Of a stretch of DNA of 54,735 nucleotides, positions 25,063 through 34,109 are shown piece after piece. The stretch lies in the NCBI GenBank assembly GCA_016179685.1, contig JACPCR010000087.1:64330-119064 (forward strand), written 5' to 3'. The position numbers were made by a program, and so were the translations under genes. Origin of the DNA: Planctomycetota bacterium. Its GTDB lineage: Bacteria > Planctomycetota > PUPC01 > JACPCR01. How positions within the stretch are numbered: the stretch's first letter is position 1; each line of letters starts with the position of its first letter. The notes beneath the pieces are model-generated. The model ran no database searches and had not been told where the DNA came from. It saw only the letters and a program-made list of their open reading frames with translations.

Positions 25063-25096
25063 GTTGATTCCTGAGCCCTGCACCCTGACACCTTTT
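25055..25096 (+). terminator. Hairpin with T-run upstream of the aminotransferase gene
   Basis: GGTGTCAG (25056-25063) pairs with CTGACACC (25085-25092), followed directly by TTTT. It could end leftover transcription from the His-rich gene. The stem is only 8 bp with a 21-nt loop, so it may instead be another GGTGTCA repeat. Confidence 0.3.
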
Positions 25097-25211
25097 GCAC
25101 GCTTGCTGGTTTGCGGACTTCGCCAGGCCTCAGGTTAGAGTCCTGGTACGGGACCCGATTGGGAAAGTGCGAACTGAGTTCGTCCGCTGCCTACCCAGTG
25201 AGGAGGAAAAC

Positions 25212-26495
25212 ATGGCCGCAGCAGTCGTCGAGGAAAAGCTGGCCCTGCTGGGAGGGGTCCGGTGCGTGCAGGGAGACCATCGGGACTTGTTTCAGTGGCC
25301 CATCGTGACCGAGGAGGATGAGCAGGCGGTTCTGGAGGTTCTGAGGGCCGGAAAGATGTCGGGCACGGACGTGACCCGAAAGTTTGAGACCGAGTATGCG
25401 GCCTTCCAGGGCACGCGGTATGCCCTGGCTCACTGCAACGGCACAGCGGCTCTGCTGGGGGCGATGTATGGATGCGGAGTGGGCCGAGGAGACGAGGTCA
25501 TCGTGCCGAGCCTGACCTACTGGGCCTCGGCTCTCCCGGCGTGGAATCTCGGGGCAACCGTCGTTTTTGCGGATATCGATCCGGTCTCAGTCTGTCTGGC
25601 CCCCGGGGACATCGAGCGCCGCATCACGCGCCGGACGAAAGCGATTGTGGTGGTTCATTATTGCGGCCACCCGGCGGAGATGGACCCGATTCTCGAAGTG
25701 GCCCGGCGGCACGGAATCCGGGTCATCGAGGACGTTTCTCATGCGCACGGTTCACTTTACAGGGGCCGGCTGACAGGTTCGATCGGCGATGTGGGCGCGA
25801 TGTCCATGATGGCTGGCAAGTCGTTTGCCATCGGAGAAGGAGGGATGCTCTGCACGAACGATCAGGAAATCTACGAACGCGCGGTGGCCTTCGGGCACTA
25901 CGAGCGCACGGCGGAGGCATTGACGCGTCCGGACCTGAAGCCTTACGCTGGCCTGCCCCTCGGCGGCGTCAAGCATCGCATCAACCAAACCTGTTCCGCA
26001 ATGGGAAGGGTCCAGCTCAAGTCTTATCCGGGGCGCATGCGCGAGATTCAGGATGCGATGAACTATTTCTGGGACCAGCTCGAAGACGTGCCCGGAATCG
26101 GAGCGCACCGGCCGGAGCGCGATTCAGGCTCGACCATGGGCGGCTGGTACAATCCTCTGGGCCATTATCGGCCCGAGGAACTGGGCGGTCTGCCCGTCAA
26201 GAAATGGATCGAGGCGCTCAATGCCGAGGGCGTGCGGGTGGGCCGTGGGTGCAATTTCCCACTCCATCTCCACTCCGTGCTGCAGGAGGCGGACGTCTAC
26301 GGTGACGGAAGGCCGACCCGTATCGCCTTCGCTGGCCGCGACGTGCGGGAGGGCAGGGGATCGCTGCCGGTGAGCGAACGGCTTGGCGAGCGTTGTTTTG
26401 GGGTGCCGTGGTTCAAGCACCACCGCCCCGGAGAGATCGACGAATACGTTGCCGCTTTCCGTAAGGTTGCCGCCCAAGCGGACGAGCTGCTCTAA
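25212..26495 (+). CDS. DegT/DnrJ/EryC1 family PLP-dependent aminotransferase
   Basis: 427 aa. The ATG is preceded by GTGAGGAGGAAAAC, an ideal ribosome binding site, which decides against the longer frame. Sequence landmarks of the family: MSGTDVTRKFETEYAAFQGT, HCNGTAALLGAMYGCGVG, GDEVIVPSLTYWASA, the PLP aspartate in VIEDVSHAHGS (D174) and the Schiff-base lysine in MMAGKSFAIGEGGM (K203). Family members aminate sugar nucleotides or related ketones. There are no sugar-pathway genes next to it, so the substrate cannot be inferred. The C-terminal lid (WYNPLGHYRPEELGG) is complete. Confidence 0.9.
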   Translation: MAAAVVEEKLALLGGVRCVQGDHRDLFQWPIVTEEDEQAVLEVLRAGKMSGTDVTRKFETEYAAFQGTRYALAHCNGTAALLGAMYGCGVGRGDEVIVPSLTYWASALPAWNLGATVVFADIDPVSVCLAPGDIERRITRRTKAIVVVHYCGHPAEMDPILEVARRHGIRVIEDVSHAHGSLYRGRLTGSIGDVGAMSMMAGKSFAIGEGGMLCTNDQEIYERAVAFGHYERTAEALTRPDLKPYAGLPLGGVKHRINQTCSAMGRVQLKSYPGRMREIQDAMNYFWDQLEDVPGIGAHRPERDSGSTMGGWYNPLGHYRPEELGGLPVKKWIEALNAEGVRVGRGCNFPLHLHSVLQEADVYGDGRPTRIAFAGRDVREGRGSLPVSERLGERCFGVPWFKHHRPGEIDEYVAAFRKVAAQADELL

Positions 26496-26501
26496 CGAAG
26501 C

Positions 26502-26519
26502 GCCTGCCGTGTGGCAGGC
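26502..26519 (+). terminator. Short hairpin between convergent genes
   Basis: GCCTGCC and GGCAGGC with a 4-nt loop, 6 bp after the aminotransferase stop, followed by TCGTCTCTCTC. The T content after the stem is moderate. Confidence 0.45.
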
Positions 26520-26562
26520 TCGTCTCTCTCGGACGGCGCTTGACGCACGAGGCGGGGCTTCG

Positions 26563-27090
26563 CTAATCCTTGGCGTGGAGTGCGCCGGCAAGGTCGTCCG
26601 CCAGGCGTTCGAGAACCTCCCGGGTCAAGACGAAGGGGATGCGGGTTCGCGCGCGCCCCCTCCTTTGCCGGCGGAAGCGGGCGAACCGCAGGCCGTCCGA
26701 ATCGAATCGGGCCTCGTAGTAGGCCAGAGCGTCCGCGGTCCGGTAGGGTGCGGAGCTGCGGACCAGTGCGACCTGGCCAGGTTCGTCACATTCGAGAAGC
26801 AGGAGACGCTCCAGCAGATAGGTGACCGTGCGGACGAGGCGGTCAGCCCGCCGTCGAAGGGACTCGGGCTTCTCCTCCGGAGCGAGTGAACGGCAACGGA
26901 CCTCTTGAACGACGCAGCCGAAGGGGCCGAAATCGCCGATATCGATGGCGACCTCCCGGCGGCCATTCGAGAGGCGGACGGGAAGGCGGGTCCGAAAATC
27001 CTCCTCCCATCGGCCTGCATCGTGACGGGCGCGAGCCGTGGAGGCCTTCCTGGCCTCCAGTTCGTGATTGAGCATCTGGCTAAAGTTCAA
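26563..27090 (-). CDS. Unknown 175-aa protein at the end of the prkA-yeaH-spoVR operon
   Basis: 175 aa if it starts at the TTG at 27090, which lies 8 nt after a perfect AAGGAGG (27105-27099). A GTG at 27099 overlaps that site and an ATG at 27075 is too far, so TTG is the best choice. The protein is Arg-rich, with a helical N-terminus (NFSQMLNHELEARKAS), a strand-rich middle (REVAIDIGDFGPFGCVVQEVRC), then LVRTVTYLLERLLLLECDEPGQVALVRS and a basic stretch. No membrane segment or known motif. It follows spoVR by 107 bp on the same strand, so it is probably part of the stress module; family not recognised. Confidence 0.7.
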   Translation of the reverse strand: MNFSQMLNHELEARKASTARARHDAGRWEEDFRTRLPVRLSNGRREVAIDIGDFGPFGCVVQEVRCRSLAPEEKPESLRRRADRLVRTVTYLLERLLLLECDEPGQVALVRSSAPYRTADALAYYEARFDSDGLRFARFRRQRRGRARTRIPFVLTREVLERLADDLAGALHAKD

Positions 27091-27159
27091 GGGACTCACC
27101 TCCTTTCACTCGAAATTTTTTCTTAGATTTGGGCGGAATGGGGTCTCGATTCCTTGGTT

Positions 27160-27197
27160 CTGAAATCCGCGGTGCCCGGAGGGCGCAGAGGATTTCA
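27160..27197. repeat. Dispersed repeat family D
   Basis: CTGAAATCCGCGG..CGGAGGGCGCAGAGGATTTCA can pair through AAATCC/GGATTT. A close copy lies at 34064-34105. Confidence 0.6.
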
Positions 27198-28688
27198 CTA
27201 GAGCTCTTTCTCCTGGTATCCCCCCTCCACGAAGGAAAGAAGCTTGGGCTTGCCGTCCACGACCGTCGAGAGGTGAACGGGTCGAGTCCAGATCGTCGAG
27301 AGGTTTTCAAGGACATCGCGCGCGTGGTCCGTGCGGAGGTCCATTCCCTCGTGCTGGTGGCGGAGGAGGAGCTCCCCGCGATTTTGGTAATTGCCTTCCT
27401 CGACGAAGATGAAAGGGTTACCGTAGTTCGTGAGCTGGGTTAGGATTTGCTCCTTGACGGACTTGAACTCGCGGTCCGAGATTTCGTACTCATTGTTGCG
27501 CTCGTTGTAGGCGTAGACGAAGAGCTGGTGTTTGCGGCAGAATTCCGGGGTAAGAAAGGCATCAATGAAATTGATGTCGTTATAGATGCGTCGGACCTCG
27601 AAGATTTTGGCCAGGCCGAGGCCGAGTTGGCGATCCCAGCGTCTTCTGGCATCCAGGTCTTCGCACTCGTCGTATTCCTTGCCGAACTGGCCCCTGTTCC
27701 AGCGCTCCTCGATGTCGCGGAAAAGCTCGACGCCGAGCTTGTAAGGATTGAGCTGGTTGGGAAGGGCGTGAACGGTGCTGCTGTGGTGGTCCGCGAAATC
27801 GATGAGCTCCGCGTCCGTCAGGGCCTTTTCCGTCATGATCCGCGAGTGCCAGAAAGTGGCCCACCCCTCGTTCATGATCTTGGTCTGGGCCTGAGGCGCG
27901 AAGTAGTAGGCCTCTTCCCGGACCATGGAGAGAATGTCCCTCTGCCAGTTGGCCAGCGGAGCGTGCTCGATGAGGAATTGCAGGACGTCCTGTTCCGGCT
28001 TGGCCGGGAAATGGCGCTCCTGATCCCGCGCCTCCTGTTCCTGGCGTTCCTGTTCCGCGCGCAGGACCTCGGGGGGATTGATGAACGGGTCGAGATAGGC
28101 CTTGAGCGATTCGAACCGCGTGGGCGTGGGCTTGAAGGGCTGCTCCTCGGCGAGAACCGAGGGTCGCTCGGTAGGCCGCCGGCGGATGGAGAGCGAATGG
28201 ATGTCGATCAGGTTGTCCACGGAGAGGCAACGGTCGAGGAAGTTTTCAACCGTATCGTGGCCGAAGCGCTCAGCATAGCGGGTCACGCGAGCTGCGTGAT
28301 TGGCCATTTCATCGACCATCTTGCGATTCGTATTCGCGAAAAACAGGTTGTTCTTGAAGAAATCGCAGTGAGCAAAGACGTGGGCGATGACCAGCTTCTG
28401 ATCGACGAGATGGTTGCCATCGAAGAGGTAGGCGTAGCAGGGGTCATTGTTGATGACCATCTCGTAAATCTTGTGCAGCCCATAGGTGTAACTCTTCTGC
28501 ATGTACTCGTATTCCATTCCGAATTGCCAGTGCGGATAGCGCGTGGGGAATCCGCCCAGGCTGGCAATCTCGTTCATCTGCCGGTAGTCCACGATCTCGA
28601 AAATGGTCTCGAAGAAGTCCAGCCCGCTCTCACGAGCATATCCTTTGATCTCCTCGGCAATCTGGGCCAGGTCGGCGGAAATGTCCAT
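27198..28688 (-). CDS. spoVR: SpoVR family protein
   Basis: 496 aa. LARESGLDFFETIFEIVDY-like N-terminus, PHWQFGMEYE and SYTYGLHKIYEMVINNDPCYAYL are SpoVR signatures, as are HFPAKPEQDVLQFLIEHAP and KIMNEGWATFWHSRIM later. The ATG lies 4 bp after the yeaH stop, so the genes are coupled. SpoVR proteins occur with PrkA and YeaH in non-sporulating bacteria, where the three form a stress-induced module; the biochemical role of SpoVR is not settled. The open frame upstream of 28688 is shadow of yeaH. Confidence 0.93.
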   Translation of the reverse strand: MDISADLAQIAEEIKGYARESGLDFFETIFEIVDYRQMNEIASLGGFPTRYPHWQFGMEYEYMQKSYTYGLHKIYEMVINNDPCYAYLFDGNHLVDQKLVIAHVFAHCDFFKNNLFFANTNRKMVDEMANHAARVTRYAERFGHDTVENFLDRCLSVDNLIDIHSLSIRRRPTERPSVLAEEQPFKPTPTRFESLKAYLDPFINPPEVLRAEQERQEQEARDQERHFPAKPEQDVLQFLIEHAPLANWQRDILSMVREEAYYFAPQAQTKIMNEGWATFWHSRIMTEKALTDAELIDFADHHSSTVHALPNQLNPYKLGVELFRDIEERWNRGQFGKEYDECEDLDARRRWDRQLGLGLAKIFEVRRIYNDINFIDAFLTPEFCRKHQLFVYAYNERNNEYEISDREFKSVKEQILTQLTNYGNPFIFVEEGNYQNRGELLLRHQHEGMDLRTDHARDVLENLSTIWTRPVHLSTVVDGKPKLLSFVEGGYQEKEL

Positions 28689-28692
28689 GGGC

Positions 28693-29841
28693 TCATTTCC
28701 CCTTTCCCAGGAATTTCTTGATGGAATCGTAAATGGCGTCCGGGTTCTCGATCTCGGATGTGACGAGACGTTCGTCGCTGGTGAAGCGCCCGTGCAGCGC
28801 CTCGATGAACTCCCCGCTGCCATAGACGCTCTCGACCTGTCCGTAGCAGAACAGGTTGCATTTGGGGAGAAGGTCTTCCTCAAGGAGTTTCAGGCACTTG
28901 GCCGTGTCGTCGCCTTCCCAGTTGTCTCCGTCGGAGAAGTGGAAAACGTAGATGTTCCAATCGATCGGCGGGAACTGCCGATCAATCAAGGCGTTACAGA
29001 GGGTATAGGCGGAGGAGATCATGGTCCCGCCGCTCTCTCGGGTATGGTAGAAATCCTGTTCGTCCACGACGTGGGCAACGGCGTCATGGATGATGTACTG
29101 GCTTTCCAGACCGTGGTATTGGTGGCGAAGCCAGGTGTCGATCCAGAAGGCCTCGGTCCGCACGATCTCCTTCTGCTCATCGCCCATGGAGCCGGAGACG
29201 TCCATGATGTAAATGATGATGGCATTGCTCTCGGGGCTGTGTGTGGATTTCCAGGACCGGTAGCGCTTGTCTTCCCGGACGGGGATGATCAGGGGAGTGG
29301 TGAAGTTATAGGCGCCGCTGATGATCTGCCTCCGGAGGGCGGCTCGATAAGTCCGTTTGAAGTGCCGGAGAGATTCCGGGCCGCTCTGGCGGATGCCGGT
29401 GTACTTCTCCTTCTCTGAAGTGATATTCATCTTGCCCTTGGGCAGGACATGCGGGAGCTCCAACTCCTCCCCGAGCATCTCGGCCAGCTCATCGAGCGTC
29501 ATTTCGACTTCCAGGATGTGCTGGCCCTCCGCGTCGCCAGCTTTCCCGTGACCGTCCTCCTCGGCGGGCCCCAAGGATGTGCCAATCTCGCCGTCGCCCT
29601 GCCCCACCCCTTTCTGCCTCCGGATGTCGAACCGGAAACGTGGAATCTCGATGGAGGGAATGGGGATGCTGACCAGTTCCTTGCCCCGGCGGCCGATGAG
29701 CTCCCCTCGGGTAATGTATTTCCGGAGGTCCTGCTTGACCTTCCCGCGAAGGATCTCTTTGAACCGGGCGTGATCAGATTCGATGTTCAGGATCATGGCA
29801 GGAGATGTCCGAGGGGTCGGGCCTTCGGCCTGACGGTTCAT
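28693..29841 (-). CDS. yeaH: DUF444 (YeaH-like) VWA protein
   Basis: 382 aa. The ATG at 29841 overlaps the prkA stop (ATGA). Residues 20-60 contain [18 protein letters not shown], typical of DUF444; a VWA MIDAS motif DVSGSMG is at 214-220, with [13 protein letters not shown] later, also a family landmark. It is soluble. It is known as the partner of PrkA kinase in stress and starvation responses; its exact activity is not established. Confidence 0.93.
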   Translation of the reverse strand: MNRQAEGPTPRTSPAMILNIESDHARFKEILRGKVKQDLRKYITRGELIGRRGKELVSIPIPSIEIPRFRFDIRRQKGVGQGDGEIGTSLGPAEEDGHGKAGDAEGQHILEVEMTLDELAEMLGEELELPHVLPKGKMNITSEKEKYTGIRQSGPESLRHFKRTYRAALRRQIISGAYNFTTPLIIPVREDKRYRSWKSTHSPESNAIIIYIMDVSGSMGDEQKEIVRTEAFWIDTWLRHQYHGLESQYIIHDAVAHVVDEQDFYHTRESGGTMISSAYTLCNALIDRQFPPIDWNIYVFHFSDGDNWEGDDTAKCLKLLEEDLLPKCNLFCYGQVESVYGSGEFIEALHGRFTSDERLVTSEIENPDAIYDSIKKFLGKGK

Positions 29842-31886
29842 TTTCTCACGTCGCCTCGAGCGAAGATGCTGGCGACGAAGTGCAGTACGTCGGTAGCGCA
29901 GATGTCGCAGTAGCCGTAGTCCTTGATGAGCCGGGACTTGACGACATCGATTTTCTGCTGGGTCTCCCGATCGACCACATTCGAGATCAGGCTGGTCAAC
30001 TTGATCGTGTCCTTCTGGTCTTCGAACAGCTTGAGCTCGAGAGCCTTGTGAAGGCGCTCGTTGATTTTGTAATCGAACTTCTTGCCTTCCAGGGCCAGGG
30101 CGCCGATGTAATTCATGATCTCCCGGCGGAAGTCGTCCTTGCGGCTCTCCGGGATATCGATCTTTTCCTCGATGGACCGCATCAGGCGCTCATCGGGCTC
30201 TTCGTCCTGCCCGGTGAACTTGTTCTTGACGCGCTCCCTCTGGGTGTAGGCCTTCACGTTATCCACGTAATTGGCGCAGAGCCGGGTCATGGCCTCCTCA
30301 TCGGCCGCGATCGCTCTCTGAACCTCGTGCTTGACCATGTCCTCGTACTCCTTCTTGACCACGGCCAGAAGCTCTCGATAACGGCTGCGATCGTTCTCGT
30401 TGGTGATGAGGGAGTGATGGCGCAGGCCGGCCTCGAGTTCATTGAGGACGAGGAAAGGGTTGACGCACTTCTGATCCGACTCGTGAACGAGCGCGTTGGA
30501 AATCTTATCCTGGATGTAACGCGGGCTGATGCCGTCCATTCCCTCCCGAAGGGCTTCGGCCTGGAGCTCCTTGATGTTTTCTTCCGTGAATCCAGGTAGC
30601 GATTTCCCGTCATAGAGCTTGAGCTTCTGGAGGAGGGTGAGCTGGGCCTTCTTGGGTGGCTCGAGGCGCGTCAGGACCGCCCACATGGACGCCATTTCAA
30701 GGGTGTGGGGCGCCATGTGCTTCCCCCGGACACGCCGCTCGTTGTAGTCCTTCAGGTAAATCTTGATCTCGTCGTTTAACCGGATGTTGTACGGGATGTC
30801 GATTTTCACCGTCCGGTCCCGGAAGGCCTCCATCAGCTCATTGCTCTGGAGCTTCCGGTATTCCGGCTCGTTGGTGTGCCCGATGATGACTTCATCGATG
30901 TCCGTCTGGGCGAACTTCTTCGGCTTGATCTTGTGCTCCTGGGAGGCGCCCAGAAGGTCGTACAGGAAGGCGACGTCCAACTTGAGAATCTCGATAAATT
31001 CCACAATCCCGCGGTTGGCGATGTTCAGTTCCCCGTCAAAGTTGAACGCCCGCGGGTCCGAATCCGTCCCGAACTCGGCGATCTTCCGGTAGTTGATGTC
31101 CCCCGTCAGTTCCGTCGAGTCCTGGTTCTTCTCGTCCTTCGGCTGAAACGTTCCGATGCCGATCCGGTCCTTCTCGGAGAGGATCAGCCGGCGGACGCGA
31201 ACATGTTGGATGACGCGTTTCCAGTCCCCGTCGTAAGCCTGCAAATAGTCACGATAGGTCCGCCGGCAAGCCGGGCAGAGGTCTCCCTCGATGTTGAGAG
31301 GGAAACTGCCATTGGTCCGGTGGTTCATCTCCATCATGAGCTTTTTTCTGACCTTTTCGGGGACCAGCCGCAGAGGGTCCTCGTGCATGGGGCAGGGCTC
31401 ATGTGCTTCCGTCTTGGGATCGATCCAGGAGAAGGTGTAAACGGCGCCGGCGTCCGTCTGGGAATGGTGCTCGAGTCCTTTCTTGAGCAGCCGGACGATC
31501 GTGCTCTTGGCGCTTCCGACGGGCCCGTGCAGGAGCAGAACACGGCGTTCCGTGCCGTATCCATAGGCCGCAGACTTGAGCGTCATGACTAGACGCGACA
31601 GGGGCTTTTCCAGTCCGTAAATGGCGTCTTTCCCGCCCTCGAGAGAGTCGGAGAAAAACCGATACCGGATGATGGTCTCCTTGTTGCGGCTGACCTCCTC
31701 GGTGCCGTAAGAGAGAATCATGTCGTAAGTCCGCTGGAAGGCGTTCCTGCAGACCATGGGGTTCTTGGCGACGAGATCGAGATACTCCTCGAAAGTGCCT
31801 TCCCAGGTGAGATGGCGGTAATCGGTGGGGCTGATTTCAGCATTGATGAGTGCGAACAGCGGATGAGTGGATTGGGCGGTATCCAT
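29838..31886 (-). CDS. prkA: PrkA serine protein kinase/AAA+ protein
   Basis: 682 aa, near the 640-690 usual for PrkA. The N-terminal AAA domain has Walker [10 protein letters not shown] (121-129), and [12 protein letters not shown] and [11 protein letters not shown] in the insert; the C-terminal region carries the PrkA kinase domain (FVEIL... [28 protein letters not shown]). The ATG at 31886 follows CAGGAGAAACAAA, so the 78 codons upstream are leader. First gene of prkA-yeaH-spoVR-unknown, with a promoter at 32338-32366. The family phosphorylates few known targets and responds to nutrient or salt stress. Confidence 0.95.
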   Translation of the reverse strand: MDTAQSTHPLFALINAEISPTDYRHLTWEGTFEEYLDLVAKNPMVCRNAFQRTYDMILSYGTEEVSRNKETIIRYRFFSDSLEGGKDAIYGLEKPLSRLVMTLKSAAYGYGTERRVLLLHGPVGSAKSTIVRLLKKGLEHHSQTDAGAVYTFSWIDPKTEAHEPCPMHEDPLRLVPEKVRKKLMMEMNHRTNGSFPLNIEGDLCPACRRTYRDYLQAYDGDWKRVIQHVRVRRLILSEKDRIGIGTFQPKDEKNQDSTELTGDINYRKIAEFGTDSDPRAFNFDGELNIANRGIVEFIEILKLDVAFLYDLLGASQEHKIKPKKFAQTDIDEVIIGHTNEPEYRKLQSNELMEAFRDRTVKIDIPYNIRLNDEIKIYLKDYNERRVRGKHMAPHTLEMASMWAVLTRLEPPKKAQLTLLQKLKLYDGKSLPGFTEENIKELQAEALREGMDGISPRYIQDKISNALVHESDQKCVNPFLVLNELEAGLRHHSLITNENDRSRYRELLAVVKKEYEDMVKHEVQRAIAADEEAMTRLCANYVDNVKAYTQRERVKNKFTGQDEEPDERLMRSIEEKIDIPESRKDDFRREIMNYIGALALEGKKFDYKINERLHKALELKLFEDQKDTIKLTSLISNVVDRETQQKIDVVKSRLIKDYGYCDICATDVLHFVASIFARGDVRK

Positions 31887-32508
31887 TTTGTTTCTCCTGG
31901 TCGGCCGGCCAAGAAGGGATCGAGGTTGCTCACGCGGCCTCGGCGGGCCGGGGCCGGAACGAAGAGCAGAAAGCACGGGCCCGCAGGGCGAGGAGCGAGC
32001 TGAACCTCGACCCCAGGGGCCCTGGCCATACGAACGTTTACAAAGAACGAATTTTCGATGGAAAAGCGTGGCTAGAACGACGCCGAGACGCGATAGCGCC
32101 TCCTCAGACCGTTCCAGCAACTTCTATACCTTCCCGGGGATGGGAGGTGAACCAAGGTGGGTAAGACAGAATCCCGCTCGCTGAGCCGCCGAATCGCAGT
32201 TGTGCGCCTAAGTGATCAAAGCCCAGCCGGTTGGTGGGAAGGAACGGAAGCCTAAGCTTGTCTTCGAAATATCAAAGACCTTGAAGCTCTCCGCGCCCAC
32301 ATGCAGCTCCTCTGATGGTGCCTGATTCAACGCCATGATGATAACTCAGTTCGGGTCCGACGTCAAGACCCGTGTTGCAAAACGAAAGTGTCATCCTGAT
32401 GCCGATTTCAAACGCTACCGTGGCCACAAGAGAAAATATTCCCTCGCTTTACTCTCGGCCTGCTCTCCGGAATCTCCTGCTTTCCCGTGGGGTCCCTGTA
32501 TCCTTTTT
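31887..32508. other. Leader and spacer upstream of prkA
   Basis: About 620 bp between the end of der and the start of prkA. The half nearer prkA would be the transcribed 5' leader from the promoter at 32338-32366 (about 445 nt). No convincing small ORF or known riboswitch motif is seen in it, although it is GC-rich and could fold. Confidence 0.5.
32338..32366 (-). promoter_or_regulatory. Sigma-70-type promoter for the prkA operon
   Basis: On the minus strand TTGACG (32366-32361), 17-bp spacer, TATCAT (32343-32338). The predicted start near 32331 leaves a 445-nt leader. Confidence 0.55.
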
Positions 32509-33843
32509 TCACCATTTTGTGAATCTCCCGGCTTGCCGCGTGGCCTTGAGGAGCAGACGAAGTGGCACTTCGGCGAACGGAAAGGCTGCACGCAGCCCAT
32601 GAGACAGATACCGAAGATAGTTGGCATCGAACAGCCTGGGATCGTTGACAAACAGCAGAAGCGTGGGCGGATGGGTCCCGGTCTGCGTTCCGTAGTAAAC
32701 ACGGCCGACGCGTTGATGGGCCACCCGGGTAGCTTGTTGCGCCGACATACGCTCTAGAGCCCGGTTCAGTTCTCCCGTTCCCACGCGGAGTCCGGCCTGC
32801 CGGTGAAGTTCGAGGGCGAGCCTGACGGTCTGGACCACGTTGAGCCGTGTTTTTGCTGAAACGAAGGCTATGGGAGCGTGGGAGAGCCCCGGCAGTTGGG
32901 ACTGGAGATACCTCTTGAATTCGCCTGTTGACGCCTGTGAAGCCAAGTCCCATTTGTTCATCGTCAAGATGCAAGGCTTGCATTCGCTGACGATCCGGGA
33001 GGCGAGCCGTTTTTCTATAGCCGAGACCGTCTCCCGGGCGTCCATCATGAGAAGGACGACGTCGGCCCTGCCGATGGACTTTCGGGCCCGTTCCATGCTG
33101 AAATACTCGATGGAGCTCTCGACGCTGCGCTCACGGCGTATCCCCGCAGTATCGATGGCCAGAAGTTTCTGGCCAGACAACTCAAACAGCACGTCAATGG
33201 CGTCGCGGGTCGTCCCAGGCGCCTCGCTGACGATGACCCGCTCCTCCTGGGCAAGGGCATTGATGAGCGAGGACTTGCCCACGTTGCGCCGACCGACCAG
33301 CGCCAGCTTCATGACGGGCTGCGGCGGAGGCTCGAGGCCGGATTCCGCCGGCAGGCGCGCCACGACTTCGTCCAGGAGATCGGTGCGCCCGAATCGCTGG
33401 AGGGCGGAACAGAGCAGAGGTCTTCCGAAGCCGAGTCGGAACAGTTCCGGCTCGCCGGCCTCGTCGCGGGCGGTGTCGCACTTGTTCGCCGCGAGGATGA
33501 CGGGCTTGTTGAGCGGCCGGAGACGGCGGGCCACTCGCTCATCTAAAGGCGTCACCCCTTCACGGATGTCGACCACGAACAGGAGGACATGGGCCTGAGC
33601 GAGAGCATACTGGATTTGCCGTTCCACGAGATCATTAAGACCGAGGGAGTCCTCGATGCCGATCCCGCCTGTATCCACCAGCTCGAAATGCCGCTGTCGG
33701 TGTGTCACGACGGCACTGATGCGGTCGCGGGTCACGCCCGCCGTAGGCTCTTCGATGGCGATCCTCTTCCGCACGAGAGCATTGAAGAGCGTTGATTTTC
33801 CGACGTTCGGGCGGCCGACGATGGGCACCACCGGGAGGTTCAT
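32509..33843 (-). CDS. der: Ribosome-assembly GTPase Der (EngA)
   Basis: 444 aa. Two GTPase domains in tandem are unique to Der: G1 GRPNVGKS (10-17) with TRDR (G2), DTGG (G3) and NKCD (G4); second G1 GRRNVGKS with TRD, DTAG and NKWD. A KH-like domain closes the protein (ERMSAQQATRVAHQ, RVYYGTQTGTHPPTLLLFVN). It binds the 50S subunit during its assembly. The start MNLPVVPIVG is fixed by the family; the ribosome binding site is weak (GGATATT). The 70 codons in frame upstream are the hairpin region, not coding. Confidence 0.96.
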   Translation of the reverse strand: MNLPVVPIVGRPNVGKSTLFNALVRKRIAIEEPTAGVTRDRISAVVTHRQRHFELVDTGGIGIEDSLGLNDLVERQIQYALAQAHVLLFVVDIREGVTPLDERVARRLRPLNKPVILAANKCDTARDEAGEPELFRLGFGRPLLCSALQRFGRTDLLDEVVARLPAESGLEPPPQPVMKLALVGRRNVGKSSLINALAQEERVIVSEAPGTTRDAIDVLFELSGQKLLAIDTAGIRRERSVESSIEYFSMERARKSIGRADVVLLMMDARETVSAIEKRLASRIVSECKPCILTMNKWDLASQASTGEFKRYLQSQLPGLSHAPIAFVSAKTRLNVVQTVRLALELHRQAGLRVGTGELNRALERMSAQQATRVAHQRVGRVYYGTQTGTHPPTLLLFVNDPRLFDANYLRYLSHGLRAAFPFAEVPLRLLLKATRQAGRFTKW

Positions 33844-33886
33844 CTTTGCGAATATCCGAAAAGGGACTTGCCAGGCATGACCACAA

Positions 33887-34105
33887 GTAGATGCAGGGGC
33901 ACATCTACGCATAAAATGGATTTTCCGCAAGACAGGAGGAGAAATGCCGCCGCTCCTCGGGCGTCTGCATTTCTTGATGAAATCCGCCTCCGAGGCGGAT
34001 TTCATCAAGAGCTTCTGGTCTTCCCCGCCAGGGTTCGCCCGGCTTCGCCGGGCCAACCCTGGCTCTAAAATCCGCGTCGCACGGAGGGCGCAGCGGATTT
34101 CATTG
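33887..34105. repeat. Cluster of four hairpins between der and a glycosyltransferase gene
   Basis: Four inverted repeats follow each other: GTAGATG/CATCTAC at 33887-33908; a 17-bp perfect stem (CTTGATGAAATCCGCCT at 33973-33989 with 33993-34009); a 34-nt near-perfect stem at 34027-34063 (GCCAGGGTT and GCCCGGC arms); and family D AAATCCGC/GCGGATTT at 34068-34103. They lie just after the stop of the upstream gene and before der, and could act together as a terminator or processing region. Confidence 0.8.
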
Positions 34106-34109
34106 GACT

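Larger units (their letters stand above)
24861..25211. other. Intergenic stretch between two plus-strand genes
   Basis: About 350 bp. It holds the terminator-like hairpin at 24914-24946, a family B repeat at 25018-25062 and a GGTGTCAG/CTGACACC hairpin ending in TTTT at 25096. No coding sequence is supported. Confidence 0.6.

Noticed and set aside
31887..32120. 78-codon N-terminal extension of PrkA
   Set aside because: Not similar to PrkA; the ATG at 31886 follows AGGAG and matches the family start.
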